A stretch of 7,993 nt of DNA from Bacillota bacterium (GTDB lineage Bacteria > Armatimonadota > Hebobacteria > Hebobacterales > Hebobacteraceae), in contig DAOVEW010000027.1 of assembly GCA_030668755.1 (NCBI GenBank), positions 1 through 7,993 on the forward strand, in the 5' to 3' direction. Under the pieces are notes generated by a model. That model saw only the letters and a program-made list of their open reading frames with translations, searched no databases and was not told the origin of the DNA. A program made the position numbers and the translations under genes. Shown here in pieces: positions 1-5,887 of the stretch (positions are counted from its first letter, which is position 1; every line of letters starts with the position of its first letter).

Positions 1-960
1 GAAGACCGACACATGGTACTTCAGCCCCTGCTCGAGGATCCAATCAATGTCCCATCCCTGCTCGTACCAGTGGCCAACCGTCCAGCAGGTCTCGAACGTC
101 ACCGGCGCGGTCTTCCAGGCATCCTGCACCCCGTCCTCAAACAGCTTTCGCGGGTACTCGTCGTGCATGTGATTCCAGCATAGACCATCCGGCACACTGC
201 CGTGGCCCTCCGTGCGCACATCCCCGAAGCAGTCTGCCCGCCACCCGATCCGCCTGCCCTTCCTGGCGGCGTAGGCGCAGCCGTGCGTGCCGAGCATCGA
301 CACCAACTGCGTCTTTCGGAAGCTGCGGAGGTAGACGTCAACCAGCCTCGCCGCCGTCGCCTTGGTCGCATTGCCGCCCATCTCTCCAAACGGCCCCCCG
401 TAGGCGATGTCGAAGCTCTCCAGACTCGGGTGCCCATCGAACCGAGCTGCGAAAGAACGGATGAACTCGCCCCAGTGTCTCGCATATGCTGGCTGATTGT
501 GGTCTGGCTCGTACACACCGCGCTTATCCGGCCTGCCCTGCCGCACCCCGCCCATCTGCCAATACCACTCGGGCATGTCATTGCCCACATAGGGCTGCAC
601 CCGCACCTGCAGCGTCTGCCCCCGAGAGCGAGCCGCCTCAAGCGCGCCTTCGATGATGTGCCATCGGTGCTTGCCCTTCTCCGGCTCTATGACTGACCAC
701 AGCCACCGACAGTACGCGATGGTCGTGTCCGGATATCGGTCGTTCTTCAGCTTCCCGTCGAAGGGCCGAAATTCCGCCGGCGCCCCCCTATCGTCCCACG
801 TTGTGCCGTCGTACAGAGGGTCTCCGTTGAACCGCTGGAACGTCGTCGTGCCCTTGTGCGGATTGCCCAGATAGGCGAAGTTCTCCTTGGGCCGAACCCG
901 TTGGATCACCTCTCCGGGCGCGAATCGCTTCCTCCAGTCACAGTCTCGACTCCGAGTCAC
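1..960 (-). CDS. DUF4832-like glycoside-hydrolase-type protein (partial, C-terminus outside window)
   Basis: The minus strand is open without a stop for 320 codons from a GTG at 960 to the window edge, so the C-terminus is missing. I chose GTG 960 because GGAGGA lies about 6 nt upstream, and the gene begins 16 nt after the GH4 stop; there is no in-frame ATG nearby. The protein resembles DUF4832-containing, TIM-barrel glycosidase-like proteins: NPHKG near residue 33, YCRWLWSVIEPEKGKHRW at 83-100, a GQTLQVRVQPY strand at 114-124, HWGEFIRSFAARFDGHP at 162-178, and FDIAYGGPFGE at 183-193, which sits where these proteins carry a conserved Glu. It is rich in Trp and Tyr, as carbohydrate-binding clefts are. 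No signal peptide is visible, so it is probably cytoplasmic in this reading. Its substrate is unknown. Its place after a GH4 gene points to oligosaccharide breakdown. The family match is by pattern recognition only. Confidence 0.75.
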   Translation of the reverse strand, partial: MTRSRDCDWRKRFAPGEVIQRVRPKENFAYLGNPHKGTTTFQRFNGDPLYDGTTWDDRGAPAEFRPFDGKLKNDRYPDTTIAYCRWLWSVIEPEKGKHRWHIIEGALEAARSRGQTLQVRVQPYVGNDMPEWYWQMGGVRQGRPDKRGVYEPDHNQPAYARHWGEFIRSFAARFDGHPSLESFDIAYGGPFGEMGGNATKATAARLVDVYLRSFRKTQLVSMLGTHGCAYAARKGRRIGWRADCFGDVRTEGHGSVPDGLCWNHMHDEYPRKLFEDGVQDAWKTAPVTFETCWTVGHWYEQGWDIDWILEQGLKYHVSVF

Positions 961-976
961 CCTCTTCCTCCTCCAT

Positions 977-2383
977 TCACTCGTACCACCCCCTCGGCAG
1001 CCAAGGCTCCAGGGCCGTGATGAAATCCTCGAGCATCGGCTCGATGTCGTACATGTCCGTCACATGCGGATCGAGGAACAGCGCCTGTCTTGCCGCATCT
1101 CGATCGCATTCCATCGCGGCATTGATAGACAGCTCGTGGATGCTCACCCACCGCTCCACCAGGGAGTGCACCGCCGGCGGCAGTTCGATCTGCTTCCCTG
1201 ACACGCGAGCCCCCGCCGTCGTGATGATCACCTCGACACAAGCGTCCTCGGGAATACCCTTGAGATACGGCCCGCGGTTCAGCAAGTTCAGGACGCGTGC
1301 GAACGGCTCCCCCGTAAAGTACGACCAGAGCAGCTCATGCGCGTGCTCGGTGGTCATCAGCTGGAGGTCGCCCACTGGTTCCGGTCCGTACGCCCAGTCC
1401 ATGATGATCTCCGGAGGCTCGGTGGGGCCCAACGGCTGGCGGCCGGCGATGATCTTCCTGACCCTGTCTCTCAGGCCGAGCTGGTCCATGCGGCGGGGTG
1501 TCAAGAAGTACTCGTAGAACTCGGCCAGGTGCGTCTCGCCCGTCGAAGGCCACACGCCGAGCATTCGGAAGATGTCCTGCTGAAGGCGGACGTCTTCCCG
1601 CCTCGTCTCCACCAGCGTGTCCTCCAGCTTGACCTCCGAGGCGCGCGTCGCTTCCAGGATATTCGCCGTCCGATCTTCGCCCGCAATGACGAGCTTTGTG
1701 ACGAACGACTGATGGTTCACCCCACCCAGCTCCATTTCGACCTCCGATTTGCCCACCCCGAAGACCCGCGCAAAATACGTCCTCAACTCGTCCGCCGAAT
1801 GGCACAGACCCCACACCGTCAGCGAAGTCGCGCGGGCCATGGCACCCGTAATGCATGACATTGGGTTCGTGAAGTTCAGCACCACCGCGCTCGGACAGAG
1901 CCGCTCGACATCCTTTGCGATCTCCACCACAACCGGAATCTCCCGCAGGTTCCGCGCCAGCGCCGCCGGCCCGAGCGTATCGCCAACCCCCACTGGAATC
2001 CCGTACTTGGCGCACACCTCGAACGACCGGTAATCCGCCTCCCTCCCCCCCGTCGTGATCGACAGGATCACCGCGTCCGCGCCCTTCAACGCCTCCTCGC
2101 GGTCGAGCGTTCGCACCACAACCATGCTCGATCCCTTCTGACGCACCATCTTCTCGAGCAGGTCCCCGACGAGCTTTAGCGGCTCCTCGCTGATGTCGTG
2201 AAGCACCAGCTCGCACTCATCGAACCCCCCCACCAGCAGCATGTCCCGCAGCACCTTATGCACGAACTTGTATGAGGCGCCGATGAAGACGATCTTCTTC
2301 CTCCCCACCGACCCCTCGTTCCGCTCGTATTCCTGCATTGGTCCGACCCAGCCGGCCGACTTACCGCGAATCTCCTCGGTCAC
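977..2383 (-). CDS. GH4-family NAD- and Mn-dependent glycosidase (alpha-galactosidase/galacturonidase type)
   Basis: Glycoside hydrolase family 4 enzymes cleave glycosides by an oxidation-elimination route that uses NAD and a divalent metal. Counting from GTG 2383, the sequence shows a dinucleotide-binding loop (KIVFIGASY, about 30-38), NFTNP (170-174), the metal-binding Cys in GLCHS (C194, H195) and the second metal-binding His in GGVNH (H224). Length (468 aa) is normal. In this family CHS-type motifs are typical of non-phospho alpha-galactosidase-like members, whereas phospho-glycosidases have CD/CN. The exact substrate is uncertain. The frame stays open up to an ATG at 2470 that overlaps the RraA-like stop as ATGA. 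However, the first 29 codons of that longer form run through a strong hairpin and have no protein-like character, while GTG 2383 has GGAGG 8 nt upstream, so I prefer 2383. Another candidate is ATG 2338. It is probably co-transcribed with both neighbours. Confidence 0.9.
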   Translation of the reverse strand: MTEEIRGKSAGWVGPMQEYERNEGSVGRKKIVFIGASYKFVHKVLRDMLLVGGFDECELVLHDISEEPLKLVGDLLEKMVRQKGSSMVVVRTLDREEALKGADAVILSITTGGREADYRSFEVCAKYGIPVGVGDTLGPAALARNLREIPVVVEIAKDVERLCPSAVVLNFTNPMSCITGAMARATSLTVWGLCHSADELRTYFARVFGVGKSEVEMELGGVNHQSFVTKLVIAGEDRTANILEATRASEVKLEDTLVETRREDVRLQQDIFRMLGVWPSTGETHLAEFYEYFLTPRRMDQLGLRDRVRKIIAGRQPLGPTEPPEIIMDWAYGPEPVGDLQLMTTEHAHELLWSYFTGEPFARVLNLLNRGPYLKGIPEDACVEVIITTAGARVSGKQIELPPAVHSLVERWVSIHELSINAAMECDRDAARQALFLDPHVTDMYDIEPMLEDFITALEPWLPRGWYE

Positions 2384-2416
2384 CGCTGCTGCCTCCAGAT
2401 GGGCGCCCCTCGCGCG

Positions 2417-2448
2417 ATCCGGGGGAAGCCCAACGGCTCCCCCCGGAT
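2417..2448 (-). other. Intercistronic hairpin between RraA-like and GH4 genes
   Basis: Two 14-nt arms (2417-2430 and 2435-2448) pair fully except for one G-U, around a 4-nt loop. No T-run follows on either strand, so it is not a classical intrinsic terminator. It lies between the RraA-like stop (2467) and the preferred GH4 start (2383), where it could set relative expression or mRNA stability. It would fall inside the coding sequence if GH4 started at ATG 2470. Confidence 0.6.
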
Positions 2449-2466
2449 GCCCACTCACGCCCGGCT

Positions 2467-3222
2467 TCATGAGAACTGCTGGTAATAGGCCTCTACGGCC
2501 TCATAGTCAACAGTCTCATCGGGTTCCATCCCAAGACGCTCGTACAGCGCTCGGCGATCTCGCATGTCGTTGAGCAGCACCGCGCGCGCGTGCACCGCGA
2601 CCTCCTCCGCCACCTCCAGCGGCACCGCTACCACGCCGTCATCGTCACACCCAACAATGTCCCCGGGGCGCACCTGCACCCCGCCGCACCCGATCCGAGT
2701 CTGCACCTCTACGACCTCGATTCGCCCTGGGATGATCGTGCGGCCCCGCGCGCGCGCCACCACCGGGGTCTTCTGCCGCGCAAGCTCCGCCGTGTCCCGC
2801 GCGAACCCGTCGGTCACTAGGCCCACCGCGCCCCTGACCACAGCTTCCATGCTGTTCGCGGATCCCCAGAACCCCACCTCTCTCGCGCCCCCGGTGTCGG
2901 TCACCAACACGTGCCCGGGCCGTACCATCTCTCCCGTGCCCACGTGCCCCACCTCTTCGAACCAGATCTCGTGCGCACGCACGATGTCTTCAGTGCTCTC
3001 CAGCTTCCACATGGGCCGGTTCGCCGGCACGCACCGGATCGTCAGCGCCACCCCCCAGAACTTCATCCCCGACCACAGCGGCCTGATCTCCGGCGACATC
3101 AGCGTGAGATCGAAGTAGCCGATGCCATCGAGCGCGTCCACGACATCCACGACGCGGAGGTGCCTATAGAGTCCCCGCACCTCAAAGGGATCCAAGCCGC
3201 TCTCGGGGCAATCCGAACCCAT
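2467..3222 (-). CDS. RraA-like family protein (HMG aldolase/oxaloacetate decarboxylase-type fold)
   Basis: This 251-residue protein belongs to the RraA-like superfamily, which includes 4-hydroxy-4-methyl-2-oxoglutarate aldolases, oxaloacetate decarboxylases and the RNase E regulator RraA. Visible signatures are VVDALDGIG (27-35), IRPLWSGMKFWGVALTIR (46-63), the core GAVGLVTDGFARD (131-143) with the Arg-Asp pair R142-D143, and GDIVGCDDDGVVAVP (187-201). In the characterised aldolases an acidic residue lies 21 positions before that Arg (D-x20-R-D); here that position is Ser121, so true aldolase activity is uncertain. The start ATG 3222 has GGAGG 8 nt upstream; the open frame extends much further 5' but is low-complexity and not protein-like. 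It is the first gene of the minus-strand cluster, so a role on a sugar-acid or 2-oxo-acid intermediate is plausible. That role is inference. Confidence 0.88.
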   Translation of the reverse strand: MGSDCPESGLDPFEVRGLYRHLRVVDVVDALDGIGYFDLTLMSPEIRPLWSGMKFWGVALTIRCVPANRPMWKLESTEDIVRAHEIWFEEVGHVGTGEMVRPGHVLVTDTGGAREVGFWGSANSMEAVVRGAVGLVTDGFARDTAELARQKTPVVARARGRTIIPGRIEVVEVQTRIGCGGVQVRPGDIVGCDDDGVVAVPLEVAEEVAVHARAVLLNDMRDRRALYERLGMEPDETVDYEAVEAYYQQFS

Positions 3223-3268
3223 GGCCGTCGCCTCCCTGTGCCGCATGTTGTCGGCGGCCTTCGCCGCG

Positions 3269-3307
3269 GGCCGTCGCCTTTCCCTCCGGCGCCGGAACCC
3301 GACGGCC
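3269..3307 (-). other. Structured leader upstream of the RraA-like gene
   Basis: Arms 3269-3276 and 3300-3307 form a perfect 8-bp outer stem. The loop between them contains a 12-bp perfect palindrome (3285-3296). The element lies about 50-85 nt before the RraA-like start codon and would be in its 5' leader. Stems arise easily in such G+C-rich DNA, so function is uncertain. Confidence 0.3.
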
Positions 3308-3381
3308 GCCCTGCCAGCCTCGCTCGATCGCGTCCCGGGGCGCCGGCCCGCGCGCGACCCGCTCCCGCCCAAGGGTGCCGG

Positions 3382-3411
3382 TTGACATCCCACCGGCCTA
3401 GAGCCTAGAAT
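3382..3411 (+). promoter_or_regulatory. Sigma70-type promoter of groES
   Basis: TTGACA at 3382-3387 and TAGAAT at 3406-3411 are separated by 18 nt; the -35 is a perfect consensus. Transcription would start near 3418, giving a leader of about 65 nt. A tandem heptamer GCCTAGA (3396-3409) overlaps the -10. I see no CIRCE (HrcA) inverted repeat, so heat control by HrcA is not supported here. Confidence 0.7.
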
Positions 3412-3484
3412 AGCGCCGCCCTGACGCTGCTGGGGCAGAGGGTATCGTCCTGTGCCTGAATAGACCTCCTGGGAGGATGGCTCT

Positions 3485-3769
3485 ATGCTGCAGCCCCTTC
3501 GTGACCGGGTGCTCGTGCGCCCATCGGAAGAAGAGAAGCAGACCTCCGGCGGCATCGTCTTACCCGACACCGCGCGCAAGCGCCCGCAAGAGGGTGAGGT
3601 GCTCGCGGTCGGCGCCGGCCGCGTGCTCGATACCGGCCTCCGTGTCCCCCCTGCCGTGAAGGTTGGAGATACGGTGGTCTACTCCAAGTACGCAGCTATG
3701 CAAGTGTCCTCCGAGGGAGAGGACCTCCTCCTCCTGGAAGAGGACGCGATTCTTGCCGTGCGCGACTGA
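3485..3769 (+). CDS. groES: Co-chaperonin GroES (Hsp10)
   Basis: GroES forms a heptameric lid on the GroEL chamber in the cytoplasm. The 94-aa length is standard. The N-terminal LQPLRDRVLVRP, the mobile loop with the GroEL-contacting tripeptide IVL in SGGIVLPDTA (21-30), the KVGDTVVYSKYA strand and the C-terminal LLEEDAILAV are all present, so it should be functional. The ATG at 3485 is preceded by GGGAGG with 8 nt spacing; the ATG at 3477 overlaps that ribosome binding site and is out of frame. The gene has its own strong promoter. Unusually, no groEL follows: about 450 nt without a recognisable gene and then a lysine-rich protein come next, so groEL must be elsewhere in the genome. Confidence 0.97.
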   Translation: MLQPLRDRVLVRPSEEEKQTSGGIVLPDTARKRPQEGEVLAVGAGRVLDTGLRVPPAVKVGDTVVYSKYAAMQVSSEGEDLLLLEEDAILAVRD

Positions 3770-3796
3770 TCTGTTCCCACCAACGCGGCGATGAGC

Positions 3797-3824
3797 GACG
3801 GCGGGACTCATGAGTCCCGCCGTC
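3797..3824 (+). terminator. Perfect 28-bp palindrome after groES (terminator-like)
   Basis: Two 14-nt arms (3797-3810 and 3811-3824) are exact reverse complements, with no spacer. The palindrome begins 27 nt after the groES stop, which suits a transcript end or an mRNA-stabilising 3' hairpin. No T-run follows on either strand, so a classical intrinsic terminator is not shown. A dyad this perfect could also be a protein-binding site. Confidence 0.5.
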
Positions 3825-4225
3825 AGCGCGTCCAAAGCAATCATCTCGCGCGCCACAGAAGCGCATAAAGAACTCCACCGGACCATCGCTCCTCGCGACC
3901 CGCGCGTCTCGGTTCTCCACGCGCGCCCATCATCAAGCGCGGTAGAAACGCGCGATAGCCAGACGAGTGTGACCGCTATACTCCGCGCGCATCTTGCACT
4001 CGCACGCGACCAACCTGATCTTCGTTGAAAAATTTTCGTCGAACATCTTGCGAGAAATATGTTGGAACATGGCATATTGCGACAGAGTCGCGCGGACGCG
4101 CGCGGCAGTGGCCACTGAGGCGGTTCGGCCACTCACTAACGTGCCGTGCTAAAGAGGCCTGAGCCCGGGTAGTGGGTGATGTCTATCGAGTGACATCCAC
4201 GGCGCGAAGAAAGGGGGGCTGAGAG
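3825..4225. other. Stretch without a recognisable gene, with CGCG clusters and small dyads
   Basis: Open frames here on both strands are low-complexity and have no recognisable domain. The first half is dense in CGCG/CGCGCG. An A+T-rich patch at about 4021-4078 holds an imperfect 23-bp dyad (4021-4043) and the perfect 12-bp dyad ATGTTGGAACAT (4059-4070). Further on are GCGAC-AGA-GTCGC (4079-4091) and CAGTGGCCACTG (4106-4117). GATGTC and GACATC arms at 4178-4197 lie just before the lysine-rich gene. It is probably the regulatory and leader region of that gene; a small RNA is possible. I could not assign a convincing -35/-10 pair or a known RNA family. Confidence 0.4.
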
Positions 4226-4390
4226 TTGCCTGCTAAGAGGAAGGCGAAGAAGAAGAAGGCCAAGAAGAAGACGGCCAAGAAGAAGACAGCGAAGAAGAAG
4301 AAGGCCAAGAAGAAGACGGCCAAGAAGAAGACAGCAAAGAAGAAGAAGGCCAAGAAGAAGGCCAGGAAGAAGGCGGCCAAGAGGCGATAG
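4226..4390 (+). CDS. Lysine-rich histone H1-like repeat protein (54 aa)
   Basis: From TTG 4226 the frame encodes MPAKRKAKKKKAKKKT and continues to AAKRR. After a short head the protein is a run of (K/T)AKKK pentapeptides with only Lys, Ala, Thr and Arg, and every Lys codon is AAG. The composition resembles the C-terminal tails of bacterial H1-like nucleoid proteins (Hc1/Hc2, AlgP-type repeats), so non-specific DNA or RNA binding is the likely role; that is inference from charge. A purine-rich AAAGGGGGG ends 7 nt before the TTG and supports this start; no in-frame ATG exists. The stop at 4388-4390 is 6 nt before a strong hairpin, so the unit looks like a real monocistronic gene. The G-poor, A-rich composition contrasts with its G+C-rich neighbours. 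Low complexity means homology alone could not prove it. Confidence 0.7.
   Translation: MPAKRKAKKKKAKKKTAKKKTAKKKKAKKKTAKKKTAKKKKAKKKARKKAAKRR
4256..4345 (+). repeat. 45-bp tandem repeat inside the lysine-rich gene
   Basis: Two 45-bp copies (4256-4300 and 4301-4345) differ at one base (GCG versus GCA, third codon position). Each encodes KAKKK-TAKKK-TAKKK. The first 15 bp of a third copy follow at 4346-4360. Near-identity at synonymous sites points to a recent duplication or repeat expansion. Confidence 0.9.
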
Positions 4391-4396
4391 TCACTT

Positions 4397-4426
4397 CGAC
4401 GGAGGAGACCGCGGTATTCTCCGTCG
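4397..4426 (+). terminator. Hairpin terminator between convergent genes
   Basis: CGACGGAG at 4397-4404 pairs with CTCCGTCG at 4419-4426, and the stem continues inward with one G-U and one mismatch. It starts 6 nt after the lysine-rich stop and lies between this gene and the convergent M23 gene (stop at 4473), so it may serve both. No T-run follows. Confidence 0.55.
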
Positions 4427-4472
4427 GCCGCTACTCAGAATGGGGGCGGACCCAAAGTGTGCGCGCCCAGTC

Positions 4473-5318
4473 TCACTCCCCCGGCCCCCGCTCGGGTAGA
4501 TCCGTCCAGAAAAACGGGTCCACGGCCTCGTGGTAGGCGTAGACGCCAAAATGAAGGTGAGGCCCCGTTGCTACTCCACTCACCCCCACCCGCCCTACGA
4601 CCTGCCCCTGGCCCACCCACGCCCCCTCTTCCACCTGAATCTGCGACAGATGGATGTACAGCGTCGCGATCCCATGCCCGTGGTCGATGATCACCGTCTG
4701 GCCGTGCAGGATAAAGGAATCATCGGCGAGCGACACCACCCCGGATGCCGCCGCCCGCACGGGCGTGCCCTCAGGCGCCGCAATGTCGATGCCCTTGTGA
4801 CGATACGCCAGTCGGTCGTTTATGTAGCGCTGCATCCCGAACCCCGTGCTGATTCGCCCCTCCACCGGCATGACGAACCTCCCCCACCAGTGTCGCTCGG
4901 CCCCCACGCGATCGAGCGCAGCTCCGATCAACCTCTTCTCGCGCCTCGTCTCCTCCGCAGTGTACTTGCTCTCTTGACTGCGCGAGAGCCGCAGATGCTG
5001 CACCCCGAAGTCGCGCTCACACACCGTCACCGGAAGTCGGGCCTTCCCCATCCCACCATCGGTGTACTTCCAGTACACCATTGCGTGACGCGCGCCTACC
5101 TTGCTTTTCAGACCGACCGGAAGAGCAACGGCAAACGTGTCGCCAACCGAAAGAAGTCGGTACGACTTCCCATTCCAGGAGCACGCCGCGCGCAGCAGTT
5201 CCTTCTCCGGACTGAATTCCACAAACATAACGTCGCCCACGCGCGGCTCGTCGGGATACACCGTGATCTCCGGCGCGGCCGTCGCGGCACGCGCACCGAC
5301 AAGCGAAAGGAAAACCAC
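4473..5318 (-). CDS. Secreted M23-family (LytM-type) zinc metallopeptidase
   Basis: M23 peptidases cut peptide crosslinks in peptidoglycan, or act as non-catalytic regulators of amidases. Counting from GTG 5318 (281 aa): a hydrophobic export signal ending ARAATAA at 10-16, a beta-rich N-terminal domain (about 18-105), a linker with charged helices, and the LytM domain from about 148. Zinc ligands are all visible: HKGID (H174, D178) and HLHFG (H254, H256), with LYIHLS at 220-225, so it is probably active. The start is uncertain: no in-frame ATG lies near the signal; GTG 5318 or CTG 5324 (a GGGGAG 11 nt away) are candidates, and the in-frame ATG 5465 would overlap the upstream DUF2156 gene by 121 nt and place an odd 42-residue tail before the signal. 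It lies 26 nt after the DUF2156 stop and is probably in its operon. Confidence 0.9.
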   Translation of the reverse strand: MVFLSLVGARAATAAPEITVYPDEPRVGDVMFVEFSPEKELLRAACSWNGKSYRLLSVGDTFAVALPVGLKSKVGARHAMVYWKYTDGGMGKARLPVTVCERDFGVQHLRLSRSQESKYTAEETRREKRLIGAALDRVGAERHWWGRFVMPVEGRISTGFGMQRYINDRLAYRHKGIDIAAPEGTPVRAAASGVVSLADDSFILHGQTVIIDHGHGIATLYIHLSQIQVEEGAWVGQGQVVGRVGVSGVATGPHLHFGVYAYHEAVDPFFWTDLPERGPGE

Positions 5319-5344
5319 GATCAGCGTATGGCAGACTCCCCAAG

Positions 5345-5818
5345 TCAGCGCAGGATCACCACGAACTTCTCCACCATGTGGTGCGGGTAATACGATTCCT
5401 TCGCCCGGCGCAGCCCCGACACGCCGAGGTCCTGTTCCCGGTTCACGTAGCGTACGTTCGCCCATTCTCTCTCCAAGAACTGCTGGTTGATTACCTGGTA
5501 GAGGCCGTGGAATGCCGCATTCGCCTTCTCGATGTGAATTACCACAGTATCGGGGTTGAGTAGCTCTCCCAGAGTGAATGCCTCGACCGCCCCCTCCACC
5601 TCAATGCATCCGCCGGTCACGCCGAGCGCCTCCAAGTTCGCTAGCGCCCCCGCCACCTCCGCGACGCGAAGCTGATACGCGTCACGCCAGATGAACAGGT
5701 TCGTAAACGTCAGCTCCGACTGACGGGGCCCGAGGCCGGCGAGATGGGCCAAGATGGCCTGCCGATCCTCACGGGTGAGCGGGCGCATCTCGGGGAGGTT
5801 GGGAATGTCTCTGGGCAC
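5345..5818 (-). CDS. DUF2156-family protein with the central region missing
   Basis: DUF2156 proteins (also named phosphatidylglycerol lysyltransferase C-terminal domain, GNAT-like fold) are normally near 300 residues. This frame encodes 157. The N-terminal part is intact (PLTREDRQAI 13-22, SELTFTNLFIWRDAY 34-48). So is the C-terminal part: FTLGELLNPDTVVIHIEKAN (81-100), GLYQVINQQF (105-114), YVNREQDLG (124-132), GLRRAKESYYP (135-145). Between about residues 49 and 58 the usual middle section of roughly 130-150 residues is absent, with the frame kept. This reads as an in-frame internal deletion, so the protein is either a reduced variant or a decaying gene that still looks open. The start is GTG 5818, with only a weak GGAAGA upstream; ATG 5788 (residue 11) is an alternative. 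The M23 gene follows 26 nt downstream. The function of the family is not settled. Confidence 0.8.
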   Translation of the reverse strand: MPRDIPNLPEMRPLTREDRQAILAHLAGLGPRQSELTFTNLFIWRDAYQLRVAEVAGALANLEALGVTGGCIEVEGAVEAFTLGELLNPDTVVIHIEKANAAFHGLYQVINQQFLEREWANVRYVNREQDLGVSGLRRAKESYYPHHMVEKFVVILR

Positions 5819-5858
5819 GGGGGTCTTCCAATGTGGCCACGAACAGCACTGAGGGGTC

Positions 5859-5886
5859 TTGACAGCTATATCATCTATGGTATACT
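5859..5886 (+). promoter_or_regulatory. Promoter of the GspF-like/GspE-like pair
   Basis: TTGACA (5859-5864) and TATACT (5881-5886) are separated by 16 nt inside an A+T-rich island that stands out from its G+C-rich surroundings. Transcription would begin near 5893, about 50 nt before the first start codon. The gene on the other side (DUF2156) is divergent, so its promoter probably lies in the same island, but I could not pick a clear one. Confidence 0.68.
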
Positions 5887-5887
5887 A

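Noticed and set aside
3412..3484. CIRCE heat-shock operator before groES
   Set aside because: No TTAGCACTC-type arm or its inverse can be found between the promoter and the start codon.
3223..3579. N-terminal extension of the RraA-like frame up to 3579
   Set aside because: It would run through the groES promoter and the groES 5' end on the opposite strand, is low-complexity Arg/Gly/Pro-rich, and the internal ATG 3222 has a good ribosome binding site and fits the family length.
4062..4080. Possible sigma54 (-24/-12) promoter around TTGGAAC...TTGC
   Set aside because: The GG and GC elements are 13 nt apart instead of the required 10.
3560..4132. Minus-strand 190-codon frame covering groES and the gene-free stretch
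   Set aside because: It is antisense to groES, and the remainder is Arg/Ser/Ala-rich without any domain or ribosome binding site.
4256..4360. CRISPR-like direct repeats
   Set aside because: The units are contiguous with no spacers and stay in frame as a coding repeat.
4183..4380. Minus-strand open frame encoding a very Phe/Ala/Leu-rich 'membrane' peptide
   Set aside because: It is the exact antisense of the AAG-rich repeat (AAG reads CTT and TTC/TCT-type codons in reverse) with no ribosome binding site. The plus-strand gene has start context, stop and terminator.
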